Below are positions 31,500-40,435 of a DNA stretch of 42,815 nt, piece by piece. The translations under genes were made by a program, and so were the position numbers. Origin of the DNA: Helochares maculicollis (Eukaryota > Arthropoda > Insecta > Coleoptera > Hydrophilidae); assembly GCA_033557835.1 (NCBI GenBank), contig JAWQRO010000330.1:1-42815 (forward strand), in the 5' to 3' direction. How positions within the stretch are numbered: position 1 is the stretch's first letter; every line of letters starts with the position of its first letter. The notes under the pieces were generated by a model that was not told where the DNA came from, searched no databases, and saw only the letters and a list, made by a program, of their open reading frames with translations.

Positions 31500-32340
31500 C
31501 CATTATAGAAGTCTGCAGCAATTGCTCACATAAAGAGAACTCAGAAAAGAACAAGATATGGCAGGTACAAACTTTCTCTACTCCGGGTAAGGAGATAATA
31601 AAGGTACAGAAACAAAATTGGGCGTCACACACTCAACTACAAAGAACTTAATCTCGACAATGATGCAGGCTAAAAGCACTTGAAATCGGCAAATGTCATG
31701 ATTGATGAAACATAGGAGCAAAAACTGCCGCAGAAGTATTAGAAAATGGCCTAATCAGAAAGGAAGATGAGAAGCCCTTCCCTTCATAATAAACACAAAT
31801 ATTGAAAAACAATACATCTAAGTAGCAACAAACTGAGATGGGAGGAGTGGAGGAGAATCAAAAATAAATCTGATGCAAAACGCAATAAAGTAAGCAGCAA
31901 AGCCCTTGGGTTGCTGATGATGTAAAAACTAAAGATTACAAAACGAAAGACTTACATTTTCCCATTAAAATAACGGATGGTGGAATGGACTTATAATAAT
32001 TACGAGAGCTTCGGCTCTCCTGCCTGGAAAACCAAAGTAATGTGACAGCAGCTATTAGACAGATCGTGAGATACAAATATTCCAAGGATAGAAGCATAAC
32101 ATTTCCAAGCATAGCGACAACCAGCCAGATGTTCACGTGTTCGAACCATACTTTCGACGAGAGGAAGTACTTGATATTCGAAGACATCTATCAGGATGTG
32201 GTGTCACAAAATAGTGGCAATAGACACCATAAACCCCTGAAGAACTGTAGACTAACTAGCACGGACAGCCAATGGTATTTTCGAAAACCCAACCAAAAAG
32301 TTAGTAGTTTTTAGAGATACCGGCTTAAGAAAAAGCTAAA
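31500..32340 (+). mobile_element. Possible further RTE-like LINE fragment
   Basis: The gap between DB9 and DB10 is richer in GC than typical spacers. It contains stop-broken + strand peptide pieces such as RWEEWRRIKNKSDAKRNK (about 31835-31890) that resemble the basic region between endonuclease and reverse transcriptase of RTE elements. No catalytic motif was seen, so this is a tentative call. Confidence 0.25.
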
Positions 32341-32650
32341 CAATCTCACACTTCTCTCGACATCAAGAAAACTCAATAATACTAATAAAATTTCTGATGC
32401 TTTATCAACATCTGTACAGTATATTTATTTATCAACGAGCATAGATCAATTAGTACATCAGCCTACACAATGTTAATTTATATTAACTATTTTATGTTAA
32501 TGTAAATAAACAATAATGTACCGATATATATAAGCTTAAATACAAACTTATATGAGTTATTTTCTACTGATTTAGACATGCGTTGTCTTTATGAGCATAT
32601 TATACACTTTAGGACGCCTAAATAAGCAAAATCAGTATGTAGAGGTTACC

Positions 32651-34570
32651 CTAAGCTGTTTTTGATAACTTCCTAGATGAATTTCTAATTGATTTTACTG
32701 GAGATCTTGCAGGTGATTCATTGGCTTTAGAGTTAACGACTCCTTTTTGTTGATTGCGAATATATGAAGCAGGCGGTACTGTTTTTGTATTGTTTGGTTG
32801 TAATGGTTTCAGAGAACTTATGCGACTACTTCCAGTTGTCTTTCCCGACGCACTTCTAAATGCTGAGGAAGTTATCGATGAGAGCCCAATTCTTGATTTA
32901 AATGTACTATCTAATGTCGATTTACTTGAAATGTTAGGAGGATTTTCGGTTTCAGATTTAGAAATTCTTTCAGATTTTGATTGGATGGAAAGGTCATGAG
33001 CGCTTCCTATTGAATTTTTAGGCGAGTTTGATTTACGTGAACCGTCTTCTATCTTTTCTCTCTTTGACTTATTTAAAATAAAATTACTAATGAACTTTTC
33101 TGATGAATCTATAGAGGGAGTACCTGCTGAACGAGTTGCTTCTCTATCTTCAACTGACTTTGAAAATACAACATGTGATGAAATCGACGGTGAATGTACG
33201 GATGCAGTCGCGTTTGAAGGATTTTTGTTTTTTGACTTAAGAGAAGTCGATTTTGTAATTGTCACAGAAACGAAACTTTGCACTGGACCTCTTGCAATTG
33301 GTTGATTTTGTACTAACATTGAAGGTTTCTGTGACATAGAAGAAGAAGTAGCTGACAATACTTTGGAAGCCGTGGATTGTGTTTTATCCAACGAGTTGTT
33401 ATTGGAATTCTTAGTAGGACGAATATATGATGTTATTTTATCAAGCTTCGGGATACTTTGTTGTGTTGCTTTAGAATCTTTTCCTAAACATCTAAACTCT
33501 AGGGACCCAATAGATGAAGATATATTAAATGGTTCTCGTGGATTTTCCTCCAAGGCTTTTAGGAAGGTATTCTGTTCACTTGCAGAAAAAACGTCTTCTG
33601 GAGATTGAGATGATTTGTCCCTTTGTTCTATTTCCGTCTGGCTTTGCTTTGAGTTTTGAGAATTTCCGCTACTTCTCATGTCCGTAAAACAATCTTCTGA
33701 ATTTCGAGATGGTTTTGTTTCAATTTTTACAAAGATTTCTTTTAATGCTTTAGATTGTTTTTTATCCTGTTGCATTTCTCTTGTGCTATCTATCGATTTA
33801 GAATTCTCATTTGAATTCTCAGAAAACTCTTCTTTTTTTTCCATATTCAAAGAGTTTTCTTTGCCGTTCTCTGAAATTCTTTCTAAGGTTGTGTTTGCTG
33901 TAATACCACGCGTTTGCGAGACATTTATTTCGCTAAATTTAGAAGAACTTTGCACTCTATTTCGTGATGTTTGCTGGGATATATTTGTCACCTGGGGTTT
34001 GGAATCTTCAGTATCGGCACAAATACTGAACTGCGCTGATCCTCCTATTGACGGTGTATTGAAAGGATATGGAAATGAGCTACTATCACTTTCATTATAT
34101 ATGCGATGCAATTCTTCGAAAAATTTAAACCGCACAAGTAGCCGTTTATCAGCATCTAAAGTTTTTATATGTGGGATTAAGCCTTTGAAGAAGATTTCGT
34201 CTTCGTCTTTAGAGCAGTTTTGTCTTGCTGATCGAAACAAAGGCATTTTTAACAGATTGTTGGCGCTTAGTTCTTTTGAGTTTTCGTACATTAAATTATA
34301 CAAGTTTTTTTGAAATGCAATGCGCAGCTCCATAATTTTTAATTTGGGTAATGTCTTAATAAATGGTAGCATGCTGTCTATGAACCTCTCATCGTCGTCA
34401 AAGCATGACTCGTAAAGTTGCTTTGCCGTGCAATAAGTTTGATAATGATTTGTATGGTAAATATTAGTAATACACGGTCTCTGCAGTGAAGCAATCTTTA
34501 TTCTTTCACATTCCTTTAATATTTCAGCGAGCTTATACTGTAAACTTTTGTTGCCTATATAATTGCTCAT
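32651..34570 (-). CDS. DB10: paired BESS-like modules with long Ser/Lys-rich tail
   Basis: 639 residues, intronless. The N-terminal helix (GNKSLQYKLAEILKECE, 6-22) echoes the LQ-helix of DB8 and DB16. Module 1 is at Asp58 (DDDERFIDSMLPFIK) and module 2 at Asp122 (DEDEIFFKGLIPHIKTL). The spacing of 64 is the longest in the family. The linker is LFRSARQ, as in DB9. From about 165 to the end the protein is Ser, Lys and Asn-rich with no Cys clusters and a basic C-terminus, likely disordered and heavily phosphorylatable. The sister gene is DB9. Confidence 0.88.
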   Translation of the reverse strand: MSNYIGNKSLQYKLAEILKECERIKIASLQRPCITNIYHTNHYQTYCTAKQLYESCFDDDERFIDSMLPFIKTLPKLKIMELRIAFQKNLYNLMYENSKELSANNLLKMPLFRSARQNCSKDEDEIFFKGLIPHIKTLDADKRLLVRFKFFEELHRIYNESDSSSFPYPFNTPSIGGSAQFSICADTEDSKPQVTNISQQTSRNRVQSSSKFSEINVSQTRGITANTTLERISENGKENSLNMEKKEEFSENSNENSKSIDSTREMQQDKKQSKALKEIFVKIETKPSRNSEDCFTDMRSSGNSQNSKQSQTEIEQRDKSSQSPEDVFSASEQNTFLKALEENPREPFNISSSIGSLEFRCLGKDSKATQQSIPKLDKITSYIRPTKNSNNNSLDKTQSTASKVLSATSSSMSQKPSMLVQNQPIARGPVQSFVSVTITKSTSLKSKNKNPSNATASVHSPSISSHVVFSKSVEDREATRSAGTPSIDSSEKFISNFILNKSKREKIEDGSRKSNSPKNSIGSAHDLSIQSKSERISKSETENPPNISSKSTLDSTFKSRIGLSSITSSAFRSASGKTTGSSRISSLKPLQPNNTKTVPPASYIRNQQKGVVNSKANESPARSPVKSIRNSSRKLSKTA

Positions 34571-34603
34571 TTTATTTCTTGTTTTAATTTTTTAATGACA
34601 TAC

Positions 34604-34610
34604 AATTTTG
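34604..34610 (-). promoter_or_regulatory. CNAAATT element before DB10
   Basis: CAAAATT within GTCAAAATT on the - strand, 33 bases upstream of the ATG. Confidence 0.45.
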
Positions 34611-34750
34611 ACGCGTACCATGACAATTCTTTTCAAATATTTTCTTTTTCAAAAGATTTTTTTATTTGAAATAATTTCACAACTAAAGCATACTTTATTA
34701 TTTTTATAATGTTTATGTAAATAGCTATTGCTAACAATTAACATCAAGTG

Positions 34751-36154
34751 CTAGAGTTTTGGCTCAAGATTAAATTGTTGTGATGTTTTAGAATTCGGGA
34801 AATGTTTTTCTTTTAAAATGACTTCGATGGAAGTTTCAGAATTTGATTTCACAACTTGTTTTTTTGATTTTTTATCAGAAGACCTGTAAGGTTCGGTGTA
34901 GTAAGCTCCAATTCCAGCAACCATATCAAGATCAAATACCTGTGACCTTTTGCGAAGTGGCACATAAGCAGAGTGCTTTTCTGCTTTTTTCGGTGCTACA
35001 ACAACTGATGAGTCTGAGCTAGACGTTAAGATAATCTCTGGTTCTGGATTAGGGGCTTTGCGTTTAGGAGGGCGAGTGTAGTATGCTCCTATACCAGCGA
35101 CCGATTCAAGACTAAATTGTTGTGATGTTTTATAGTATGGAACGTGTTTTCTCTTTTCGCCTCTTTTAATGTTCTCACTTGTGCTTGGATTGTCAGAATT
35201 AGCTTCGCTAGATAAATTTGGATCAGTTTCTGCTTTTTGATATTTTCCTGCAGCGAAATATGTACTTAATACTGTTGGTCCTGATTTTACTTCGATTGGC
35301 TTTTTGGTTGGTAATTCTACACTGGAATTCCTAGACTTTGATGTTTCGCTTGCAGACCCGACTTTGTTTGTGTCTTCCTTCTTTTTGTTAGGTGATTCTG
35401 GCTTAATTTTATTATATTTATCTGCACTGGAATTTTCTAATTCTGTCGGTTTGCTAGATTTATTTGGACTGGAACTAGATTCTGCAGATAATTTGGGCTT
35501 ACTAGAGGGATTAGAACTAGAACCTAAATCTGGTTTTGATTGTTTTGATGTATCGGAAGTCTCTGATTTTACACTGCTAAAGGATTCTGAATCATAGTTT
35601 TCGGTACTACTAGACAAATATGATGATGAACTTTCTGAAGAATCACTAATATAGAGTTTACGTGTTTCCTCTACGCACCTACAGCTTAATTCAAAGTGTT
35701 CTTTCGGTGCCTGCTTTGCTTTGTCGTACACTTTATGTAATTTAGTTGTGAAAGCAAATCTCATCTTCAGTCTATTCCCAGGATCCAACATTTTCATATA
35801 GGGTACCAAACCCCAAAAGAAGCGTTCATCTGCGTCTTTATTGCAAATCGGGGTTGGACTACAAAACGGAGCGCATTGCAAACAAGGGCAAGTTTTATTA
35901 TGTTCAACTAATGCTGCATAAAGGAGTTCTTGAAATAAAACTTTGACATCCATTTTAACCATTGGTGGTAAGATGCGAAAATATGGCAATATGCTGTTTA
36001 TGAAATTTTCCTCGTCATCAAGATAGCACGATGATGTAGAAGTAGTACAACTACAAGACGGTACGTACATAAAACTTTGAGTATGCGACAAGTTGTAGCA
36101 TGATCTCTTTTGGGCCCATCTGTAGTAGTTATTACCACAATTTCTGAAGTTCAT
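34751..36154 (-). CDS. DB11: paired BESS-like modules with repeated AGIGAYYT tail motif
   Basis: 467 residues, intronless. A short Cys/Tyr start precedes module 1 at Asp46 (DDEENFINSILPYFR) and module 2 at Asp107 (DADERFFWGLVPYMK). The linker is Cys-rich (CPCLQCAPFC) and lacks the Lys-Pro motif. Residues 165-330 are Ser/Lys-rich. The tail carries a repeat of about 57 residues built round SQQFSLESVAGIGAYYT (345-360): a second copy at 404-420 and a third that stops after SQQFNLEPKL at the C-terminus. The motif is not simple sequence and I do not recognise it. A - strand AATAAA is at 34694-34699. Confidence 0.88.
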   Translation of the reverse strand: MNFRNCGNNYYRWAQKRSCYNLSHTQSFMYVPSCSCTTSTSSCYLDDEENFINSILPYFRILPPMVKMDVKVLFQELLYAALVEHNKTCPCLQCAPFCSPTPICNKDADERFFWGLVPYMKMLDPGNRLKMRFAFTTKLHKVYDKAKQAPKEHFELSCRCVEETRKLYISDSSESSSSYLSSSTENYDSESFSSVKSETSDTSKQSKPDLGSSSNPSSKPKLSAESSSSPNKSSKPTELENSSADKYNKIKPESPNKKKEDTNKVGSASETSKSRNSSVELPTKKPIEVKSGPTVLSTYFAAGKYQKAETDPNLSSEANSDNPSTSENIKRGEKRKHVPYYKTSQQFSLESVAGIGAYYTRPPKRKAPNPEPEIILTSSSDSSVVVAPKKAEKHSAYVPLRKRSQVFDLDMVAGIGAYYTEPYRSSDKKSKKQVVKSNSETSIEVILKEKHFPNSKTSQQFNLEPKL

Positions 36155-36953
36155 TTTGAGTGATTGTGAAATGAAACGATGAATTTAGAATGACAGTAGT
36201 TTGGCAGAATGTCATGTAAATACAATTCACATTCACGAGTGAATTTCAAACCTCTTCCACTAATAATTACAAAGTATTCTTTCTAGATAAAGCCATGTTG
36301 CTATATTTTTTCTAAGTAAGGAACCCCATTGTATGCATTTAGATATTTAATACTCGACTCAACGATAATGTTGATCACCAAGTAATAAAATACTATTGCT
36401 TATTGAAATTTCTGTTTATTTAAACTAGATTTGCAATAAATTATTTTATTTTTGTCCAGACTGACCTTCACTGCACTAAATAGAGCATGTTTTAAATTGC
36501 TCATTTATAAAAATTGGACTTAATTACTGTAAAAAAGAATCAATGCAATTACAATTAAGTCTTGAAAAGTATGACCTGAAGTTTGGTGTCATTATAAGCA
36601 AATGTGACAAAGCCAGTACATACTGCTATACCTTAAAATATTACAAAGAGTAGTACCGTTAATCTATATTTAATACTGTTTTTGAAAAACTAAGCAATGC
36701 ATTTTAAGAATAATTCTAATTCTAGAATAAATCTAATAGTTTCAAAAATAGAAGAATGGGTAGAACATCAATTATAATAAAAACTCAAGAATTTTGTGAT
36801 CTACAAATCATGTTGCCAGATTTTATATTTATAAAAGTTATTTATAGTCTACCTACATGTACATTGACCCGCTATTTATTGCCAAATTCTATTTTACAAT
36901 TTTTACACTGCCCTACTTTTTAAATTTTGCTTTATTACCTTAACACACAACAC
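36155..36953. other. Intergenic stretch between DB11 and DB12
   Basis: AT-rich spacer with the DB11 leader and the DB12 poly(A) signal (AATAAA on the - strand at 36931-36936). Nothing else was recognised. Confidence 0.6.
36182..36188 (-). promoter_or_regulatory. CNAAATT element before DB11
   Basis: CTAAATT on the - strand, 27 bases upstream of the ATG. Confidence 0.4.
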
Positions 36954-38000
36954 TCATTCTGGTGATTCATATTCAGTTAAACTATAATTAGAAGACATGT
37001 CCTTGGAGCTACCTGAACTTGTACACTTGCAGCTAGCGTTTGATGAACTGGTGTTTTCATTTGATAAACTGGTATTTTCTTTTGAACTATTACTCAATGA
37101 ATCCGAGCACTCGCAGCTACTGCTCAAAGGTATTGAATCATCATCTTCAGTGTTCACTAATTGTGTACCATCGCTACTACTATTGCTACTACGGATTTGC
37201 TCGGAATTACTACTCAAAAGACTTCTGCACTTGCATCCACTGCTCAATGAGCTGGGTGATTCGGAGCTACTGCTCTGTACATGCTTGCACTTGCTGGAAC
37301 ATTTGGATAAGGTTTTATCTTTGGAACTACTGCTTGACAGTTTTCGACACTTGCATGAACCGCTAGATAACTTTTTGCTATCTGAATCATTACTCAATTG
37401 TTTTTTACTTGATTCTTTGGAACTATCGTTCGTAGCACTAGTAACATCGGAAGAACCGATAGAAGCCTTTTTGCTGCCCGATTTATTACTCAATTGTTTT
37501 ATGCTTGATTCTTTGGAGCTGCCGCTCGTAACACTAAGGCACCCGCAGTCGCAACTCACTGAAGAGTCATTTGAAAGTAACTCATCGTCGATTACAATAG
37601 ATCCATCAAATGCATCTTGAAGAGAAGTAAAAAATTCTATTCTCAATCTCAATCTGTCACTTGGTTTGAGCATTTTTAAATAAGGTATTAAGCCCCAGTA
37701 GAACCTTTCCTCTGGATCTTGTGAACACAGCGGCTTAGAAGATGCATATAGACGTTTAGGGTGCAAGGTTTTTTCTTTTTCACTTCTATGCATTTTGCTG
37801 TATAAAGCATGCTGAAACCATAACCTCATCTTCAATTTACCCAAAGTGCTCAGACTTTTTATGTACGGCATTACACTGCGCATAAAATTTTCTTCATCGT
37901 CAACACACAACTCAATACATTTTGTTGCGCACACTTGTGGCCGATTGCTATAACATAAACGAGGCGCTTGAGTCTGGTTACAATATTGCCTGCAATTCAT
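36954..38000 (-). CDS. DB12: paired BESS-like modules with Ser/Cys repeat tail
   Basis: 348 residues, intronless. A short Cys-rich start leads to module 1 at Asp34 (DDEENFMRSVMPYIKSL). Module 2 begins about Asp95 (DPEERFYWGLIPYLKML), with the linker ASSKPLCSQ. Residues 145-348 are almost all Ser, Cys, Lys and Asn. Recurrent Cys-x-Cys units (CKCRKLSSSSS, CKCRSLLSS, CECSDSLS) occur there, together with a duplicated SSKESS-KQLS block. Module sequence groups it with DB11 and DB14. In this protein the Cys-rich part is C-terminal to the modules, whereas in DB1, DB4 and DB16 it is N-terminal. Confidence 0.88.
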   Translation of the reverse strand: MNCRQYCNQTQAPRLCYSNRPQVCATKCIELCVDDEENFMRSVMPYIKSLSTLGKLKMRLWFQHALYSKMHRSEKEKTLHPKRLYASSKPLCSQDPEERFYWGLIPYLKMLKPSDRLRLRIEFFTSLQDAFDGSIVIDDELLSNDSSVSCDCGCLSVTSGSSKESSIKQLSNKSGSKKASIGSSDVTSATNDSSKESSKKQLSNDSDSKKLSSGSCKCRKLSSSSSKDKTLSKCSSKCKHVQSSSSESPSSLSSGCKCRSLLSSNSEQIRSSNSSSDGTQLVNTEDDDSIPLSSSCECSDSLSNSSKENTSLSNENTSSSNASCKCTSSGSSKDMSSNYSLTEYESPE

Positions 38001-38023
38001 TTTGAAGATTATTTGCTACTAAG

Positions 38024-38030
38024 AATTTTG
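38024..38030 (-). promoter_or_regulatory. CNAAATT element before DB12
   Basis: CAAAATT within GTCAAAATT on the - strand, 23 bases upstream of the ATG. Confidence 0.45.
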
Positions 38031-38218
38031 ACCTGAGTGAAAATTGAATTGATAACCTTCTTCTTCTTCTTTCTTTCTCATATTAACAATTTGAGAAGAT
38101 TGGCAAATGTGATTCATTTTCTCACTCAGAATATGAAAACCAAACTACAAATATTTCGACAAACATTTTTATTACAGGTACAATTACACTAGGAATTACA
38201 ATTGCACAAAGAGCAACA

Positions 38219-38527
38219 TCAATATTTTCGCATTCTTTTAGACAATGCACGTCTATTCTTTATCAATAGTATACGAATCAAATCTAATTGATCCTGTTTC
38301 GACATTTTCGGAACGTTTTTTCTCTTATTTTTCTTTGTCACTTCTTCAATAGTTTCAGTTAGTTTAACTGACATATTACTATGACTAGGATTTGTGTACA
38401 ACCTTTCAATTAATTCTGGCGTATAAAGTTTCTCAGGTTTTTCCTCGTCCACATTATCACAAGGTTCTCCGGGATAATTTAGATAAAAACTTTCATAGGT
38501 ATCAGTTATAATACTGTTGCTATTCAT
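38219..38527 (-). CDS. S13: small basic-tailed protein, unrecognised
   Basis: 102 residues in one frame between DB12 and DB14 and in their orientation. It has an acidic first half (YPGEPCDNVDEEKPEKLY) and a basic second half (KKNKRKNVPKMSKQDQLDLI ending in KRMRKY). No BESS module can be stated with confidence; KMSKQDQLDLIRILL faintly resembles the second half of one. I accept it as a gene because it has an ATG, family-like spacing, a TCAAAATTTT element 6 bases upstream and a poly(A) signal 45 bases past the stop (- strand AATAAA, 38168-38173). It may be a much-reduced family member or an unrelated small gene using the same regulation. Confidence 0.6.
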   Translation of the reverse strand: MNSNSIITDTYESFYLNYPGEPCDNVDEEKPEKLYTPELIERLYTNPSHSNMSVKLTETIEEVTKKNKRKNVPKMSKQDQLDLIRILLIKNRRALSKRMRKY

Positions 38528-38877
38528 ATTGAAAATTTTGATAACACTCGACAGATTTTCAAACGGAAGCGTGTCAGTTAGCTAAGATTTATTTATTATT
38601 TAGACAAAGTAAAAACAATTTGGAAACAAAGTAAATATTATTTATTTTTTAATACAAAATGAGTATTGACTGTTACTGCAAGGCTCTCGTTCTCCGTCTA
38701 GCGACTATTCTACTCTCTCAAATTGTTCGTTCTATATTATATCTACATATCTAACAGGAGTACCGTGATAATGTTCCATACTTTGTATACTTGGTTTATG
38801 AATCGTAAACCCAACTCTATTCTAAATAGATATTTGAAACCTTTAATTCAGATTGTTTTAGCTAGTAAGTCGGAGAA
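38528..38877. other. Intergenic stretch between S13 and DB14
   Basis: AT-rich with no gene recognised beyond the S13 leader. Confidence 0.6.
38534..38540 (-). promoter_or_regulatory. CNAAATT element before S13
   Basis: CAAAATT within ATCAAAATTTT on the - strand, 6 bases upstream of the ATG. Confidence 0.45.
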
Positions 38878-39609
38878 CTATAATTTTGAATTTTGTGGAG
38901 ACATTAAGCTTTGCATAGAGTCTGAAGATTTTCTTCTAGCTCTTGCTTTTCCATGACTTCCCCGATGTTTATGCCTACGCTTTTTTCTATTTTGACTAGA
39001 TGTTTCAGAATCTTCGTTTTCCTCGGTGTTTTCAGATTCACATTCACACTCATGATATACCATATCCAAATCAGTTAAGAAAGCAGTGTGTAAGTCGATT
39101 CTTGTTCTTGGGTCCAAAGATTTCAAATACGGAATTAGTTCCCAAAAAAAGTGTTCATCTACATCTTGCATGCACACGGCTCTTGATGGTCGATGGGTGG
39201 ACAGAAACGGAAGTGTATCTGCGGATTTTTCGAACGCCATGACCAATGAGTCTTGGAAGAGCAATCTTAGCTTCATTTTACTCGTTTCAGGTAATCCTCG
39301 AATGAAAGGCATCATGCTTTCCATAAAATTTTCTTCTTCGTCATCAATATTGCTACACGCCCTTGATGAAGAACGACACATTGAAGCACAAGCGGGACGA
39401 CATCCGGTACTTTTAGGAATGCGACAAACAGATGGTGAATTACAATTACAAGGGGGCCTCCGTAAACATCTTTTCGGCGGTTGACATGAAAAGGAACCTC
39501 GTTGAGGTGGACGACATATCATGTTGGTGAAATTTTGTTGATTACAAAATGGAAATTCGGCTGTATTTTGAAAACCTTTCAAGTATCGCCTATCAACTGG
39601 GGGCCCCAT
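38878..39609 (-). CDS. DB14: Cys/Pro/Arg-rich start with paired BESS-like modules and basic tail
   Basis: 243 residues, intronless. Residues 30-87 are rich in Cys, Pro and Arg (CQPPKRCLRRPPCNC). Module 1 begins at Asp89 (DDEEENFMESMMPFIRGL) and module 2 near Asp149 (DVDEHFFWELIPYLKSL), where the usual Gly before Leu-Ile-Pro is Glu. The linker is HRPSRAVCMQ. The tail is first acidic (188-203), then strongly basic (KKRRHKHRGSHGKARARRK), as expected for a nuclear or nucleic-acid-binding segment. It is divergent from DB15 with 192 bp between start codons, so the two probably share a bidirectional promoter. Confidence 0.88.
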   Translation of the reverse strand: MGPPVDRRYLKGFQNTAEFPFCNQQNFTNMICRPPQRGSFSCQPPKRCLRRPPCNCNSPSVCRIPKSTGCRPACASMCRSSSRACSNIDDEEENFMESMMPFIRGLPETSKMKLRLLFQDSLVMAFEKSADTLPFLSTHRPSRAVCMQDVDEHFFWELIPYLKSLDPRTRIDLHTAFLTDLDMVYHECECESENTEENEDSETSSQNRKKRRHKHRGSHGKARARRKSSDSMQSLMSPQNSKL

Positions 39610-39645
39610 TAAAAGTAATGATGTTCTTTATGAAGTGAAGCTAAA

Positions 39646-39652
39646 AATTTTG
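39646..39652 (-). promoter_or_regulatory. CNAAATT element before DB14
   Basis: CAAAATT within TTCAAAATTTT on the - strand, 36 bases upstream of the ATG, in the region shared with DB15. Confidence 0.45.
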
Positions 39653-39762
39653 AATGATTACTTGTTAAAAATAGTTATAAATGCCAACACTTTCTACCGA
39701 TAAGTTGGTAATATGATGTTCTAACTGAAATACTAATAAGAATTTGAATTTCAATTGCTTGT

Positions 39763-39769
39763 CAAAATT
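39763..39769 (+). promoter_or_regulatory. CNAAATT element before DB15
   Basis: CAAAATT within GTCAAAATTTT, 32 bases upstream of the ATG at 39802. With 39646-39652 on the other strand it gives the divergent region a mirrored arrangement. Confidence 0.5.
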
Positions 39770-39773
39770 TTAA

Positions 39774-39788
39774 ATGTTAAATTTCTAA
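39774..39788 (+). other. Upstream ORF in the DB15 leader
   Basis: A four-codon ATG frame plus stop, 13 bases before the DB15 start. Confidence 0.4.
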
Positions 39789-39801
39789 ATTCGTTTTGAA
39801 A

Positions 39802-40194
39802 ATGGTTATCCACTGTGGATTAGGAGAAAGACAAAAGAAACTTGCTAGTTTAATAAAAGAGTTTGCGGATTCTCCTGCCCATCGTAACCAAAAATTCGTT
39901 TTATACGTCAAGGATAAAAGAGTAGTTTCTCGAAAAAGCAAAATTCTTCAGATTCCAAAGAACCCAGCTAATAAGCGAAAAGAATTAAATGTATCTTATC
40001 AAAGGGTAGAGAGCTATCCAAGCTATCCAATCACTTCATCTTACCCATACTATCAGTATCAATGTTGTCTGAATACGGGTTACAATAATTCTGAGATGAG
40101 CAATTCAGCAGTGCAACAAGAATTTAAAGACCAAGAAGATTTCAAAAAAATTGTTTCACATATAATGGATGCGTATTTTAAATTCAAGAAGTAA
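39802..40194 (+). CDS. DB15: truncated family member with LQ-helix and BESS remnant
   Basis: 130 residues from the ATG at 39802; the frame is open two codons further up, but without an ATG. The N-terminal helix and strand (LGERQKKLASLIKEFAD, KFVLYVKDK) align with DB16 and DB8. A basic and then Tyr/Pro/Ser spacer follows, with little Cys. The last 21 residues (DQEDFKKIVSHI to the final Lys-Lys) match the start of module 1 in DB16 in length and at D, E, F and the closing KxKK, and the protein stops there, in mid-module. The second module is absent. It may be a decaying paralogue or a short form kept for its N-terminal module. AATAAA at 40216-40221. Confidence 0.75.
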   Translation: MVIHCGLGERQKKLASLIKEFADSPAHRNQKFVLYVKDKRVVSRKSKILQIPKNPANKRKELNVSYQRVESYPSYPITSSYPYYQYQCCLNTGYNNSEMSNSAVQQEFKDQEDFKKIVSHIMDAYFKFKK

Positions 40195-40407
40195 ATAATC
40201 GTTTTAGTGTCTGTCAATAAAGTGCGAGTACAGAATATATAGAGCATAGAAATATAAATAAGCGTATGATACGAATGTAAATAAATATTTAATTTGTGAA
40301 ATTTAATTTAACGACTGCGTTCTTAATAATGCATACCTGAAAATGGATTAATCATTAATAGACGGCTGTTTTCACAAATTGTCAATATTTCGGAAGCAAT
40401 TATAATT

Positions 40408-40414
40408 CAAAATT
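40408..40414 (+). promoter_or_regulatory. CNAAATT element before DB16
   Basis: CAAAATT within TTCAAAATTTA, 21 bases upstream of the ATG. Confidence 0.45.
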
Positions 40415-40435
40415 TATAGTCTTTTATTACGGAAG

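Noticed and set aside
32754..34313. Several + strand open frames opposite DB10
   Set aside because: Antisense shadows of Ser-rich codons in DB10. No family motif is encoded.
39796..39801. Two extra codons before the DB15 ATG
   Set aside because: They depend on TTG initiation, which is not expected in a nuclear insect gene.
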